A DNA stretch of 64,000 nucleotides from Pipra filicauda (lineage: Eukaryota > Chordata > Aves > Passeriformes > Pipridae), in assembly GCF_003945595.2 (NCBI RefSeq), contig NW_024104417.1, positions 1,094,053-1,158,052 of the forward strand, in the 5' to 3' direction. Below are positions 25,124 to 37,926 of this stretch, piece after piece (the first letter of the stretch is position 1; each line of letters opens with the position of its first letter). Under the pieces are notes generated by a model. It did no database searches. It saw only the letters and a list, made by a program, of their open reading frames with translations, and was not told the DNA's origin. The translations under genes were made by a program, and so were the position numbers.

Positions 25124-27480
25124 TAGTGGATTTAGTGAAGTGGATTTAGGATAGAGATTAAAAGAGCTCATTTAATGGTTTTGGATCTTTTTACACCACT
25201 TTGCATATGCCAAAATAAGATTTTCTTTTGTTTATTTAAAAAAATGTCTACAGGCTGCACAATGAATATCACACATTATCAGATTTTTGTAATGTCATTT
25301 ATCAAAGCATGTGATGGCAATATGTCATAAGATATTAAATGTCTGAACTAGGAATTTTGAGTCAATAGTGAAGCTGAAATGGTTATAAAACTTCTTTCAT
25401 GGGCAACGGAAATAAAACTCAAATAGGCTATTATTTATCATCAAAATCTACAATACTGGACCTGAGTTTATCTTGTCTAATCTTCTCTTATGTGCAACAT
25501 TTAACACAGACTTTGTGCAGTCACATAAATCTGTATATCTTCTTCAATTTTATTTTAATTTATTTTATGTATTTTTACCGTTTAGTCCTTCTGAGTTTAT
25601 CAGACCCCTACAACTGAGTCGAGTTTCCTTCCTTCCTTTCTTCAGATGAATGTTGCCTTGCATAAATCACTACCGTTTCCCCTCTGGGGCTTATTTGAAT
25701 ATCACCATTGTCCTTTTTGTAGAAAACTCACAGATAAGGCTGTCTTGATGATCTGGATTTTTGTTAAAGAACTCAGCAATGTCTAGTCTCTTAGCATGGC
25801 CTCTGGGTGGTTTGTTTTCCAAAAAGATACACCAATTTCCTTAAGAGATGCTCAGAAGAACAGATTCTTCTTTGAAAAATGTGGATAGTTGCCACTGGAC
25901 CAAAGCTTATATGATGCAGAAAAGAGTAACATAGCAAGTTTTTTCTCTCCCCATTAAATACAGCTTTAAGTCATTTCATACATTTCATACATTTGATCTC
26001 TGCTTTTGCTGAAAATTTCATCTTGAGTTCTCAGACATCAATAGCTTATGATTTACTACATTAACACCTGTTGTTGTAACAATTAACCTCACAGTTTCAC
26101 TGGAGATAATGTTACACTGGAAGCAACAGGAATGTAACAGAAATACCCTTAAGCTCCATGGGAAAGATATTCTGTCATTAGGTTAAGGATCTGACTGCTG
26201 CTCCATTTTAACACAATTTAATGTAGGTATATGTAATTATTTTAGTGGAATTATTTGTGCTTTAGACTAGATCTGCCTTAAGATGTACAACATAACTAAA
26301 ACTGCATGATGTCTGGTCACAGAAGTCTTTACATGCATGACCTCCACCATTAGTTGTTAAATTCTGGGGTTCTTAGCTTAGGCAAAAAAAATATCAGTTG
26401 TTAATGAGTATTTCCCTGAATAACTTCACTCCCAAATTTGTCTTATTTGGATTCATTAGGAACATCAGTTTAGATAGCCAGTCTGTTACTCAGAAACAGG
26501 CAATGGCCAGTCGTTTTGATGGCAATACCGCCACCCAATGAAGTACAAGTGAGGTGGTGATCCAATATGTACAAATACAAAACCTGATTTCTTAGAGAGT
26601 CAATAGATGTTGACTCACTTTTTGTACTAGAATTACTGGTTTACTTGGTTTTCATTAAAGAGTTACACAGTTTAAAAACATATATCATAGAAGACTGGTT
26701 GACAAATCTTTATTTAATGTTTCAGCATAACATCTGTAGAAAGGAATAGTAGGTGTAAAGGTCATCCTTTTGTGAGGGAAGCAGGAGACATTTGACCATT
26801 GAACTTCTCACTCTACATTGCAGTCATCTTTAAGAACATGGAAATGTTGGGAAAAAAAGTAAAAATACAATACAGGACTACATTTCTTTCTTGATGAGAA
26901 GCATTTAAACAAACTTTAAATGCTAAATTAACACAGAAATATATTTAGCAGATTTCAACATTGAAGATTTTTGGACTAAAAGAACCTTTTGGGTTTTATT
27001 TTAAGTATTTTCAAATACCAATTTACATAAGTTTAATCAATTCTAAAAGCATTGGTATGATTTTCAACTTAACTAGTACATTTTTTTCCTATTGTACCTC
27101 TTAAATAAGTTGTATGTATTGGAAAAATAAAAGAATGTTTTCAAGTGTATTTATTCAAAAACCAAACTACTATCTTAATTTTAAGGAATTTGGTTTTTGA
27201 CAACTAAGGTAAAGTGGAACATATAAAATGATAATTTATGACCCACACCTGTTCAGAGACTTCTCTTAAAGACAGTATAGTAGGTTTTTCCATTTGAGAA
27301 TACTTTCAGAGTTTATTCTTTGTAGTTTTGTGCATTGAAAACATCCAAGATTTGCTTGAAGCGAACAACAGCAATACGACCACTGACTTGATAGGAACAA
27401 ATAAGTTCTCTTTTACTTCTCTGTAGTTGTGTGCTGTGGTACATTTAGGTAAGAAGACCTCCTACCATTCCCAAGGTGTT
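25124..27480. other. AT-rich unique DNA, nothing recognised
   Basis: No gene, RNA or interspersed repeat recognised. A small duplication of CATTTCATA occurs near 25973-25991. Confidence 0.55.
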
Positions 27481-27516
27481 AGAAACCTTAGAAACCTCAG
27501 AAACCTCAGAAACCTC
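27481..27516. repeat. 9-bp tandem repeat, 4 units
   Basis: Four adjacent units of AGAAACCTC; the first ends in TT rather than TC. The array is short and nearly perfect, so it is either recent or conserved. No ORF continues usefully through it. Confidence 0.92.
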
Positions 27517-28316
27517 AAAGAGTATTAAAAGGTTTCGTTTGTTTTTACCCTGCTATATCCTGACTGAATGTGAGACATTCTCGACCTGCAGAAGATCCCT
27601 CCCACAGCCAGCTCCTTAGCTGTAAGACCTCTAAGGTACTTGCCTATTACATGACCAGATGAGTCCAAAGACCATTGTCAGAATAATTTATAATGTCAGG
27701 AGCCCAATCCTGGGAGAAAGGGTAACGGATTACTGGGATAAAACTGAAGTTGGATCTAGTCACTTGGTGCTGCACTGAAAATGACACAGAGGCACTACTA
27801 TGAACGGAAATCAAGTGTGTATCTCTTTTTCTCTTACAATCTCTTATTGTAAAGAACTCGGCTGTACTAAATATTTTTTCCTGCTTACACAATCAAGAGG
27901 TGGAATGCCAAAAAGTGCTATAAATTGGTGGCCAAAAATGTGTTTTCAGTCCATTCACAGTCTCAAAGCCTCATTACCAGAAATGAAAGGAACCATTAAT
28001 CTAAATTATTTCCTTTGCCATGGATAGGTATCTTCCAAACCATCTGCTCTACTCCGTAAGGATTAAAAAATATCATCTCAATAAAAATCTATTACTAATT
28101 TACTGCTTTAACAGAAAATAAATGTAAGATTATGAGGAGTAGGAGTACTCAGAAATAATCAGACTAGTTTATGGTGTGTAATGTTTTGCTGACATAGAGG
28201 AAATAAGACAGTGATACTTTTAATGCTTTTGTTTAAACTTCTGGCTCTGTGGGAGATTCTGTGGTTTATAAGTCATTTATTGGTTAATATGTGTTATTGC
28301 CTTTTTTTTCTTCCAG
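27517..28316. other. AT-rich unique DNA, nothing recognised
   Basis: No gene or repeat recognised between the 9-bp tandem array and the candidate exon at 28317. Confidence 0.5.
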
Positions 28317-28432
28317 CTTTATGGTACTGGAATGTCAGGAACACTCAGATTATGGCTCTAAATTCCCCTTAGTGCCTGTCCTTAGATATAATCATCTGCC
28401 TTATTGCTTAGCAAAAAACCTGGACATTCATG
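28317..28432 (+). other. Candidate internal exon (best splice context), 116 nt
   Basis: The segment is preceded by a near-ideal acceptor (eight T, then CTTCCAG, ending 28316) and followed by a consensus donor, ATG then GTAAGT from 28433. One frame is open throughout: 1 base, 38 codons, 1 base. The other two frames contain stops. The predicted peptide (mixed composition, with ECQEHSDYGSKF near its start) is not a family I recognise, so it may be a noncoding-RNA exon or chance. No partner exon could be identified. Confidence 0.28.
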
Positions 28433-30334
28433 GTAAGTCCAGAACATCCTGAAAGTTTGATATACTTGCATTTGTCTCTGTGAATATTTTACAAGTTTAC
28501 GGTGAGTCTATTAGGGCAATATGAAAGTGAAATAGGTTCTGTTTTGGACATAGCATCCAAAAAGGAGCTTTTAGCATAGGTGTTCATTTCTTCGAGATGT
28601 TCTGAACAAATTCTTCTGTTCTGGAGGGGAAACAGCTGGTTAAAGCACAGATCCTACAAGGCAGTGATTTTCAGGCTTTTCTTTTGCTTGATCTTTACAC
28701 AGAATGGACATTATTGGATCGTGCAAGAGGTATCCAGCAGACCTCTTATAAAATAGTGAATTATGTTCCCAAACTAATTTTTCTTTTACAGGTACTTGGG
28801 GTTTTGTCTCTTGTTTGATGTGCCCTATGACCATTCAAATGAACACCATTGCTGGGAGAAAAGATAACTGAATCATCAAGGCATTAACGTAGTTGTGGCC
28901 TTATTTGCACTGTGATCTTGATGAGTCTACTTTTTTTTCAGTCTGGTTGATATTATTAAATGATAGTTTAGTTTATAGCTAGTTTATATTAGCAATTTAA
29001 GTAAAATTTATAATTTAGCTGAAGTGATTCTCATTCTTGTTACATCTGCCTTTTAAAACATCTGTTCACTTGCTGGTGACTGGCAAAACACAGGTGACCA
29101 AACTGGGCTTTTCATTAGTCAAATGAGCGACCACCAATCCAGTGCTGGCTCATGCTTATGGATGGAAGTATGGTTTGTATATGTGAAGGAGTCATAGAAT
29201 AAAATGCAGTGACAGAACAGGGACCAGAACCATGAGATTTTGTACTAAATCTAAACTATTTACAGTGAGATTGTATAGTTACAGGAAGATACGTAATGAT
29301 GTTGGCAGCAACTGAGACATACCATTTGTTAGACTGAAAATGGAAAAAGAAAAAAAGATCCCTTGTGTTAGAGACCATATTCTGAGACTCCAGGAGTTTC
29401 TTGTCATAGTCAGAGTAACAAGAGTAGTAGCTCTCTTTTTAAGTATCATTTAATTTTAAACTGTGATCAGTCAAATATCTTCTCTAAAATCTATAAAACT
29501 TTTAGTCTCTGTCTAAAGAATTTATTATAAATTGCTTTGCTCAGAAACACCACATTGTCTAGTGCAACTGCACTGAAGTCGGGAGAATCACTCTGAGTTT
29601 ATACAATCATCAAAATGAGAATACATAGTGTCATGCAACATTATGAAGATTTATGAATGTAGATTTTTTTCTCCTGAAAGATAACTTTCTTCTTTCAAAA
29701 ACAAGGTAATCAATGCAATCATACCAGTGCAGGAACACCTTGAGTTTTAAAATAGTAGTCCAGTGGACTGTGGTAGCTTCACTGAAATTCATACATGACA
29801 TGAAACTGCACTATTTATATAGAGGTTTCCAAAGGATAATACAGAACTATTAGCAGTGAGTAGTAATGTCTCTATTCTGTGAATAAAATAATAAAACACA
29901 TTTAAAAATGTCCAAAGTAAAAATTTCCTTGGAAATTGTTCTTTAGCTATTACACCCAAACTCACACATGTATAGATTTGCTTGTTGTTAAAATCAGTGT
30001 AATTATATATATTGCCTTGTTGTGTCCAATCATCTCTGCATCCACCTTCTACCACGAAGAGGTATTTTTGTCATGTTCAAAATTAAGACTGCTCTCTTCA
30101 TTCATATTGTTGGTTTAAGGATTTTGAAAAGTTAAAAGTGGCTTCAGCAAGTCAAATCAAAATCATCTTGTATTAAAATAATATCTTAATGTCATACTAG
30201 TTGTGTTGGTGTCAAGTGTTGCAATGCCACAGGACATTTAAAAGGGGCTGAGTGTGGAATGTATATTCTCTTACCAGAAACTTCATCTTCCTTATGTTGA
30301 CAACCTATATTTGTAATTTTATGTGAAGCATACT
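28433..30334. other. AT-rich unique DNA, nothing recognised
   Basis: No gene or repeat family recognised. The 29789-30055 minus frame has no family resemblance. Confidence 0.5.
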
Positions 30335-30380
30335 TTATTATTATTATTATTATTTTGTATTTTAGTTTAGTTTAGTTTAG
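30335..30380. repeat. (TTA)6 followed by (TTTAG)4
   Basis: Two adjacent short tandem arrays: six TTA units (30335-30352), a short spacer, then four TTTAG units (30361-30380). Confidence 0.88.
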
Positions 30381-30648
30381 TTTTGGAGAAAAGTAAAAAG
30401 CAAAGAAAAGCTCAAAAGCAAACAGTAATCTTGGAGCTGTACAGTGTGATTTCTTCATTGTTATTTGCCCTGCAACAACAGAATTTTCAATGAAATAAAA
30501 GAAGCATCACTAGTTTAGACATTCTTTAGCATGGACCTATACAATTCTCTAGCAATTAGTCTCATATTTCCTCCTCTGTGTGGCTGCCTCATATAATTTG
30601 CAGCTGTTACTTCAATAAGGCCAAAGCGAAATATTTTTTTTTTTCCAG

Positions 30649-30759
30649 GCAGTTTGTTCTCATTGCACTCTGATGAAAAGGCAATATTCCCTACCTGGAT
30701 TCACCTAAGATACTATTGTTTATAGTTGTAGACTTCTATCGGAGGTTTCTTGAACTTGG
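30649..30759 (+). other. Candidate noncoding exon, 111 nt
   Basis: It is preceded by a long T-run acceptor (T-rich, then TTTTCCAG, ending 30648) and followed by GTAAGA from 30760. All three frames contain stops, so it cannot be an internal coding exon. It could be a noncoding-RNA exon or chance. Confidence 0.15.
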
Positions 30760-33700
30760 GTAAGACGGTATGAAGTATAATAACAAATACCTGAAGAGCT
30801 TTAGAAATATTTCAGGAGGTATTTTCTTCAAATGAGTTATTTTCATTTTAAAAGAATTTTAAGTAGCTTTAGAGGATTACTTAGGTTCTTTGTGTTGCCC
30901 TTTCCTGCCCATGGTCTCTGTGATTTTGTCTTGAAGGAGTTAAATGGATAAGCGTTCAGATTCAGTCTGAAGAACGCTATTTTCATTTGTCCTGTTGAGG
31001 TGGGCACAGCTCTCTCCTTCTGTACTGTTTACTCAGCCATACACCAAAGTAATTCACTAAAACATTAGGCAAATTATGTTGACGTAGTCCTGTCCTGAGT
31101 ACAAGCATGAGTGACTGGGTTATTGAAAAGAAAATAACAGGCTGAAAGCTGTATTTTCAGTGGGAAGTACTTGTTGCATACAGTTTAAAAATTCTGTGTA
31201 TTTCAGTCTCAGTTGGCTTACTGTAATCCTTCCCTAGCCAAGATAAAAAGGCACTTCTGAAAGAAGACTCAGTCTACCTATCTTCTTATGGTGTGAGTTG
31301 CCCTCCACGTTCCAATGATGAGAGAGATCTTATGAATTTGGATGAAGAACTTAAATGAGGCCTCTAATATTTAGGCAGTTAACAGTATATGAAGTGAACT
31401 CTTCCATCAAAGATCTCCATCTAGTAGGGATCAATGAACTTTGTTTTGGTAAGGAACCTTGAACAGCTAGACATAGAGGCTGGTGTAAATATTTAACTTA
31501 GCATGAGCAGTATGTGTAGATATTAATTGAGAAGAAATCTGTGCTACCAAAGCAGATGTACTGACAAGAAATGTGCCTGTGTCTGACATTTTCAGGTTCC
31601 GGAAACTGACCTATAGCAGAATAGAAAATAATCTGAGCTGACTTCTTTTCCCAGTTAACGAAAACAGGAAAAAAACTCAAGTCTGGCTTCTATTAAAGTA
31701 ACTAAGCAAATATAAGAAAGCTACTGTATAGAGTGAGGGAAATTTTACCTTGTAATAGATGAAGTGATAATCACATCTTAGAAGAACTAATTTGCATTGT
31801 TCTTTGTTTAAAAAAGTGGAAATAAGCATGTGAGGAGAACTGCTTGTGGGATAGATAGGCATCAGCTCATTTTACTTCTTCTTCTATGTTACAGTTTTAG
31901 GCATTCAACTGCACTGTTTTTAAGGAACTATGCAGTTCCCCATAAAATGAGACTTTCATTAAAATCTTAAAAGTTCATTCCATTTATGCAGCAACAGGAA
32001 GTAACCTTAATTATTATGAACTTTAAAATCTGTGAATTATGATCTTCAGAGATATTTTTCATTTTGAAGACTAAGAACTGAATGGGGATTACAATTTCAT
32101 TTTGTCACAGTCTATGGCAAGGGGAAAATTGCCTGAAATATGTAAAAATTTTATTGTAAAACTGATGCTCTAAGAAAGTATGAAAGCAGTATGCTGTCTG
32201 TACCTTTCAGCAAAAAAGATCTTTTATCCTACTGCAAACCCGAGAGAAGATTTACTCTGAGAGAAGAAAAAAAGAACTTATTCTTTTCCACTCCCCCTTA
32301 TTCAAACATGCTCTTAGAAACACTAGTCCCAAAACATAAATCCTATGGACAACATTCCAGGGGCACAGTAATAGGGATGTATTAACTGGAGGAAAGCTGT
32401 AAGAATATTTGTTGGAAACCAGTGTTTTTAAGCTGTAATTCAAACTAATTAGCTCAGGTGCTTTCATCATCTCCACTTATGCACCTTTCCAGAATGTAAT
32501 GGGGGGCTGTATACAGGTAGCCACTCAGGTCCTGAGCAGTTTGGCTGAACCAATGTTGCTTTAGACTTTGCAATTAGCTTGTATTTTGGCACCATGCTTG
32601 CAGTGCAGTGAAGACTTGACCCCAGTCTTCTATCTCTGACTACTCAGGAGCAATCATTGGCATAGTCACATAACCCTATTCAGGCTGGTGTCCTGGTAAT
32701 CCTTAGCTAGTCTCCACCTTTTGATCAGGACAAGAAGGAGCTCATTCACAGTTTCCTATCTCACGCAGTGTTTGTAGCATGTATCACTCCAGTTACCCCA
32801 AGTTCAACAAGGTACAATCAGTCTTACTGTTTGCAACAGGATACCTCACAGCTAGCGAGGCAGTGTGAAACAGGTTTAGTTTTTATTTATTTATATTTTT
32901 TGTAAGTATTGAATTTTTAGATTTGCCCTCTTGCTACCTAAAAATCTCACAGCAATTCAGACTACACATTTTCCCTAAGGAGTAGTTGTGCTCCTGTAGA
33001 CTGTTTCTTGTCTCTTGCTACTTCTTATTTGGAGGGAGAGAAAACACTTCTAGGAATGGCTTATACTGGTGAATAAATAAAGCTGATGTGAACACTTTCT
33101 GAAAATGTTGTACACTTTCTTGATTTGCGTTGGAAAAGTTTGTGTGGGGAAGATTTTTGTCTCACAAATATATGTGCGAGAAAAAAGACAAATAAAACTC
33201 TTCTGGGCTCAGTTTGACCTCAAAAAATACTGGAGTATCACACTGTTTCTTTTTTTATTTGGCTTGATATGATTTCCTCTCCTTCCATTTTTCAGGTTCA
33301 TTTAGACTAAGAAAATATATGTTAAGTCCTGGAGTTACATATTATATTTAAAGCAATGCAAATCTAGGTCTTTGCCTAAAAGCTTTTGGCAGGTACATGA
33401 GGTTCACGTAAGCTGAAGCTGTCAGTATAAAACTGCCTTGCCAAGGCAAGAGGTTGGTTGCCAAAAACTGTTCACTGAACAATGCTACTTTGGATAGAAA
33501 GGAAAAACCTCTTCAACACTTGGTTTCTATGGCTATGTTTCCTGTTTGATGTCCCTAAGTTGCTTTTGGGATACTGAGGCCTCTATTGGAGTGCTGAAAT
33601 CCCATAAGATGCTTTAGACTTACTGATTTCAAAAGAAGGCAAGTAGAAGTGCCTAGGAAGTGAGCGCCTAAGCTGGCAGGCACAGATGGAAATGAACAAG

Positions 33701-35238
33701 CACTGTGTGCCCTGCTCCTGCCAAATCTAGTTTGAAAAACATGTCAGATCTTGCTAAGAAGTACTTTATCACTGCACCAAAAGTCATGAAGCTGTATTAG
33801 CTGTACCTGTATCCAGGTGTCGTGCAGCCTGCAAGCATTCACGTGTCTGTGTGGTCCTGCAGATTTACCTTAAGAAGCATATTTAATATCTATGCCTCAT
33901 AGTTATGAATATCCTTTTGTCCCTATTTACTTTTTCCCTGGATGCAATGGTATTGTACTCCAGTGAAATTCTTGGTCTTTGAGAGTTTTATCTTTCAGAC
34001 ATTATGAGGTAAGAGGAACCTACCAGAGGCAGAACCTACTCAGTATTACAGATATGGAAACAAAAGAGAGCTTAGGATTTATTTCTCCAGCTCCGTAACT
34101 CCGGATGTTGTTGGGTCTGGACATCAGGTTCTTCCCAATTATAGATTTCTTAAAGTTCTAGTTACATAGAATGATCAATACTTGTGTTTACATTGTTTGC
34201 TTTGTAAAATTAATATTTCAGTGTTGATACTTCCAACATCAGCAACAGATGTAAGCAGCTTCTAGCACAAGATTAGAAATAACTTATAGATTTTTCCCAC
34301 TTCTCCCTTGTTGATACTTTCAAGCATCTTATCTGCTTCCTCTAATTATGACTTAAATTTTTATTGTTAACACTATGTTTTAGCTGCCGTTTTATCTGTA
34401 TTTCAGTGTTTTCCAGTTTATTAGCAGTCATCTATCATATCTTATCAAACACAGGATGTGGTTTCTGGTTGTGGCACTAAGAAACCCTTTAAAACTTTAG
34501 AGAAACTGTTAATTTTAGAGAATGGGAGATATTTTTCTTTAGATAACAAAAAAATTAATAAATAGGTAGGCAAAGCTTGATGTGTTTCCTACTACCAAAC
34601 ATTTATATAAGTGATTATCTGCTGAAGAGTCTTATTCAATTTTCAGAATGTCAAAATTCCACCTAAGATCACAAGCTTAATGAATGTTTCCTCTTGGCAG
34701 GCCCTAAGTATCTTCTGAACTGCCTTATTTAAACTCTTTGTATCATTTTTTAAGTGTGTCTTTTTCTCTCTGACTAGAAACAGGAATATGCATAAAATCA
34801 AGCCAACTGAATATACTTTCCAAGTCAGAAGTATGAATTTAAAACCATGGATTTGGAAAAAAAAAATTACATTACATCTAGATGCATCATATTTCAAGAA
34901 AGAAATGTTAAACATTGGTTAACCCTCTAGAACAACAGGAAAAGGCAGCAGGCCTGAACGTTATCCCTAGTTTCATGTGTACTTTAGTTCTTGTTTTGAG
35001 CACATGAGAGCGTAGGCAATACATTTCAGGAATGAAATGGATAATGGCTTTAGAAATAGTCAGAATTGTGAAGTTTGGATGCAAAGTGAGATCTGAATGT
35101 GAGCTATGATCAAAACAAAGTAATGGATAAAATGTTAAGACTCTAATTTTTCTTCTCTTCCAATTTATGTCTCTGATTAAATTCCTACACTCATATTTTC
35201 TTCCCATCGTTCCTTACTACCTTATTTTAGGCTTTAAG
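30760..35238. other. AT-rich unique DNA, nothing recognised
   Basis: About 4.5 kb without a recognised gene or repeat family. A donor-like GAG/GTAAGA near 34010 has a possible acceptor at 33862, but stops fall in the interval and the pairing is weak. Confidence 0.5.
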
Positions 35239-35279
35239 TTCTCCTTTTTTTTTCTTTTTTTCTTTTTTTTTTTTTCCCC
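35239..35279. repeat. T-rich polypyrimidine tract
   Basis: Runs of T separated by single C, ending in CCCC and followed by AG, so it doubles as a strong splice-acceptor look-alike. A 13-base A-run follows at about 35315-35327. Confidence 0.85.
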
Positions 35280-35601
35280 AGAGAATTATTAGATCACTTG
35301 AGACTGCTTGGGTTAAAAAAAAAAAAATCCCTGTTTTTTGAAATTTCTGATTACTCTGGGCTTTCCCCACTATGGAAAAAAAGATTGGACTGTAGAAAGC
35401 ATGCAGGAAGGGAGCTGACACCTATTTTGGATGCTAGAAGGAAATAAAGGATCTTCCATCACTTTTAAGTTGTATGGTTTTTAGCAGTGGATATTTTTCT
35501 AAACTGAAACCTAAATTCTCTTGTGGCTTATTCATCCCCTGCTCATTTTCCTATTCCACTTTTTGAACTCACAATCTGTCTTGCAGGGATTGATAACTTA
35601 C

Positions 35602-35682
35602 CTGCAAGGTTGGATACTTTCATAGCAGAATAGCGGCTACTTAATGACATTATTGTCTCCTATTTTCCTTACGTCATGTTGA
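35602..35682 (-). other. Candidate noncoding exon on minus strand, 81 nt
   Basis: On the minus strand the segment ends in CTTGCAG followed by GTAAGT, a perfect donor (plus 35596-35601). It begins after a T-rich acceptor ending ATCAG (plus 35683-35687). All three frames contain stops. A noncoding exon or a chance pairing are both possible. Confidence 0.15.
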
Positions 35683-35687
35683 CTGAT

Positions 35688-37921
35688 AAAACATAATGGC
35701 AAATGGCCATGAAACAGATTGTGTTGGACACTTGAAATCCTGGCAAGGTTACTGCTGTTGAATTTTCATTCATCATCAGTTCATGTGGTCTAATAATTTT
35801 AATTTGATTAGTTTAATTGAAGTATTTTCTACCAACCAATTTACTAAACCAGGCATAAATATTTTTTTCTTTCTTCTAGCATTGTATTTGCACATCCACA
35901 TAGAATGTACTGCTCAAATATGACTCTGTGGTAAGCAGAACAAACCAAAGCCTGAATTTTAGGGTCGTAATGGACCACTTATTTAGGAAATTTTATATGA
36001 CTATCACCTATATTCACACAACTTTTACTGCAAAATAAGAACCTATCATTCAAATTGCTCCAGACTTATTTTTCTGCCAATGGAAATTTTATCATGAGAA
36101 ACAGTCCTACACTCTAAGGTGGTATGAACTTGTGTATTCCCTGAAAAGCTTACTTTTCAAATATCGCTGCTTTAAAAAGTTAAAATTCTTGCTTTCAGAC
36201 TTAACTTTCAATATTAGAAAGAAAGAGAAAATAAAAAGTTTCTGTTCAATAATGTGATTATAGAAAATCTATCTTTTCTTAGATCATTTTAATGTGCAAA
36301 AAAAAAAGAGAAGAGGCTGAAATTCATACTACACTGAGGATGTTCGTAGTATATATACTTTCAGCATTTTTTTCATCTTTACTTCTGTTTTTTGCATCAT
36401 TTTTTAGTGCTTGGTTTACTTTAGATGTGGATAATTCTGCAGTAATCTACTTTGAATTTCTTCTCTGCTTGAAAAAATAACCTTCTGTTCCCCTTGAAGA
36501 GGTTTTTTCCTTCCCTTCAAATTTGAGGTCCTGGGATTTTTAGTCTAATTTATTTCATATATGCAACATGTCTTTCTACTCAGAATGAAATGATTATTTT
36601 TCCTTTCTTAAGCTGCTAGACTTCTGGGGTCATTTCTGTTCAAATTACTTCAGTAATGGTGAATCCAGTGGGGCGAGGTGGTTCAGATTACATGTTTTTG
36701 TCTTGTGAAACCTAAGACCTTTTCAACTTGTAGTTGTTCCCCAATCCCTTTTATACAAGGCATGCTAAATATTTTTCATTTGGAGAAAAGAAAAGCAGAA
36801 AATGAAATCAGTTTTACCACACACACAGCTGCTTAGCTCCTGTAAAGTCAATTGCCTGCAAATACTGCCTTGTTAATGTTCCTGTTTTGGTATTTTAATG
36901 TATCAGATCTGGAACATTAAGTCTATTATCTTAAAAATTTCCATTTTTACCTTTTTACCATTTCTGTCATTTTTTACCATTATTCTCCCATGATAAAATA
37001 ATTTTGTTTTTATAGTACACTTCTGGTAGCAGTGCAGAAAAATCAACCATCCAAACTTGGCTTTCTGAGAATACCCAAACACTGCTCCACTGGGCAGTGC
37101 AGTTTTTCCATAGCCCATCTAACGTCCTTTGTCCCTCAGTGAATGGGGGCTTTAGAGTTGGGAAGAAGTCCTGTGGAGAAACAACTGGAAGTCGCTTATG
37201 CTAGTTACGAAATTCAAGAAAAAAGGAAAGTCTTAGTCCAGTAGTTCACAATTGGGAATGTCAGTCTCAAGTGGAATTGTAGCCAGATGGCTACATCTGC
37301 TTAGAAGGGATAGTCAGTGTGAAAACATAACCAGAAGAAGGTTAAGAGTGAAAAGTTCTGTTTTGCAACTAAGTCAGCTCCATTTCCCCATCAGAAAGAG
37401 TGGAGAGGAACAACGACAAGAAGAAATCTGGCAATCAGGATTCATGCTTCAATAGACCAATGCTGTACAAAAGGAAAGAAAAAAGACAAAAATGTGATCG
37501 TTAGGCAACTCCTAGGTATTCAGGTCTCTGCGCTGCCTGGCTGGAAACAAGAATATAAAACTCTTGACGAATATCTTGGCTCCTTCTGCAGGAGTTCTGT
37601 ACACTTTTGTGACCAACTGTCATCTCAGAGGGCTATATCTAAAGAAAGTGTATTCAGAATATTTTCTGTACTGTGGGTGTATAGCAAGCATGGGAAAAAG
37701 GGATGTTGAAGGTCCTGCTATGACAACTTTAGAGTTTGGCTTATAGTAGATCTTTGAGTACCCTGTTAGGTATGAAACTCAGCTGGTGTAAAGTGTTTTT
37801 ATACACAATTGTCAAAAGAGAGGAGTTGATAAACATTAGTTATATGATCATCACTGATGCTCAGCTTGTGAAGAGGCAGTAATACCTTATGTTATCATAC
37901 TTAGTACTAAGACACATGAAA
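35688..37921. other. AT-rich unique DNA, nothing recognised
   Basis: No gene or repeat recognised up to the solo LTR target site. The overlapping frames at 37252-37746 lie in two phases over the same DNA and resemble nothing known. Confidence 0.5.
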
Positions 37922-37926
37922 CTACC
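37922..37926. repeat. Target-site duplication, left copy (CTACC)
   Basis: Five bases immediately before the LTR terminus, identical to 38848-38852. A 5-bp duplication is typical of ERVL-type integration, but some other retrovirus classes also use 5 bp. Confidence 0.85.

Noticed and set aside
33863..34009. Possible plus-strand exon before GAG/GTAAGA
   Set aside because: The acceptor is moderate and the gain over chance is too small to list as a feature.
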